5,837 nucleotides of DNA from Alphaproteobacteria bacterium (GTDB taxonomy: Bacteria > Pseudomonadota > Alphaproteobacteria > Rickettsiales > UBA8987): the NCBI GenBank assembly GCA_003531345.1, contig DQGZ01000029.1, positions 1 through 5,837 of the forward strand. The letters are read 5' to 3'. The first letter of the stretch is position 1. Each line of letters starts with the position of its first letter. The position numbers were made by a program, and so were the translations under genes. Under the pieces are notes generated by a model. It was not told the DNA's origin and made no database searches. It worked only from the letters and a program-made list of their open reading frames with translations. This document shows, piece after piece, positions 5,605-5,837 of this stretch.

Positions 5605-5837
5605 ATGAATAATCGTATATTTTTGATGAAAAAAACTTATTTCAGCGTTGCACTAATTTTATCTTTAATTCCTGCGGCATCATATGCTGAACAACCTGGA
5701 ATGGTAAGCATTGACACCGAAAACCTTAATAAAGAAGTGCTGCCTTTATATGAGTTGGGGCTTGGTGCTGGCTGGGCTTCAATACCCCACTACCCTGCTT
5801 CTGAACAAAATAATAATTTTTTCTTTCCATTCCCCTA
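5605..5837 (+). CDS. MipA/OmpV family outer-membrane protein (5' part only)
   Basis: The first 77 codons of a gene cut by the right window edge. The N-terminus is a typical signal peptide: MKK basic start (residues 8-10), hydrophobic core FSVALILSLIPAA and an SYA cleavage site, giving a mature protein that starts at E29. The mature part YELGLGAGWASIPHYPASEQ (49-68), followed by FFFPFP, matches the start of the MipA/OmpV beta-barrel family, whose usual pattern is YELGLG...PxYxGSdq...PfPy. MipA was named as a scaffold for murein synthesis in E. coli; other members are outer-membrane proteins without a settled role. The start may be 5605 or the in-frame ATG at 5626, which gives a 21-residue signal peptide. 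Neither has a strong Shine-Dalgarno. It is separated from the flhB-like gene by 294 bp and is probably transcribed alone. Confidence 0.82.
   Translation, partial: MNNRIFLMKKTYFSVALILSLIPAASYAEQPGMVSIDTENLNKEVLPLYELGLGAGWASIPHYPASEQNNNFFFPFP

Overview
The window suggests an AT-rich member of the Alphaproteobacteria. The strongest lineage marker is the first gene, a TrcR/DUF1013 protein, a family known essentially from that class. A FlhB-like protein of the COG2257 type and a MipA/OmpV-type outer-membrane protein fit a Gram-negative cell whose genome probably carries flagellar or type III export genes elsewhere. No genus is claimed.

Layout, left to right: (1) a short leader with a promoter-like pair and a good Shine-Dalgarno; (2) a plus-strand pair, trcR (83-658) then nhaA (662-1810), only 3 bp apart; (3) a minus-strand cluster read from right to left, miaA (4892-3966), a DUF1704/QEGLA zinc-peptidase family gene (3910-2693) and a phytochelatin-synthase-like gene (2668-1811); (4) a 133-bp divergent promoter region; (5) a small plus-strand gene for a free-standing FlhB C-terminal-like domain (5026-5310); (6) a 294-bp stretch without a convincing gene but with several inverted repeats; (7) the 5' end of a MipA/OmpV-family gene cut by the window edge. 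nhaA and the phytochelatin-synthase-like gene converge with directly abutting stop codons.

The housekeeping content is cell-cycle regulation (trcR), sodium/proton exchange (nhaA) and tRNA A37 prenylation (miaA). The less ordinary part is the two genes after miaA, which lie 24 bp apart. One is a predicted metallopeptidase with HExxxH plus the QEGLA motif, related to eukaryotic tubulin tyrosine carboxypeptidases. The other is a phytochelatin-synthase-fold protein that keeps the oxyanion-hole Gln, the catalytic His and the catalytic Asp, but has Ser where the nucleophilic Cys should be. The pairing suggests a shared peptide or glutathione-type substrate, but this is inference. I see no tRNA, rRNA, CRISPR array, insertion sequence or clear intrinsic terminator.
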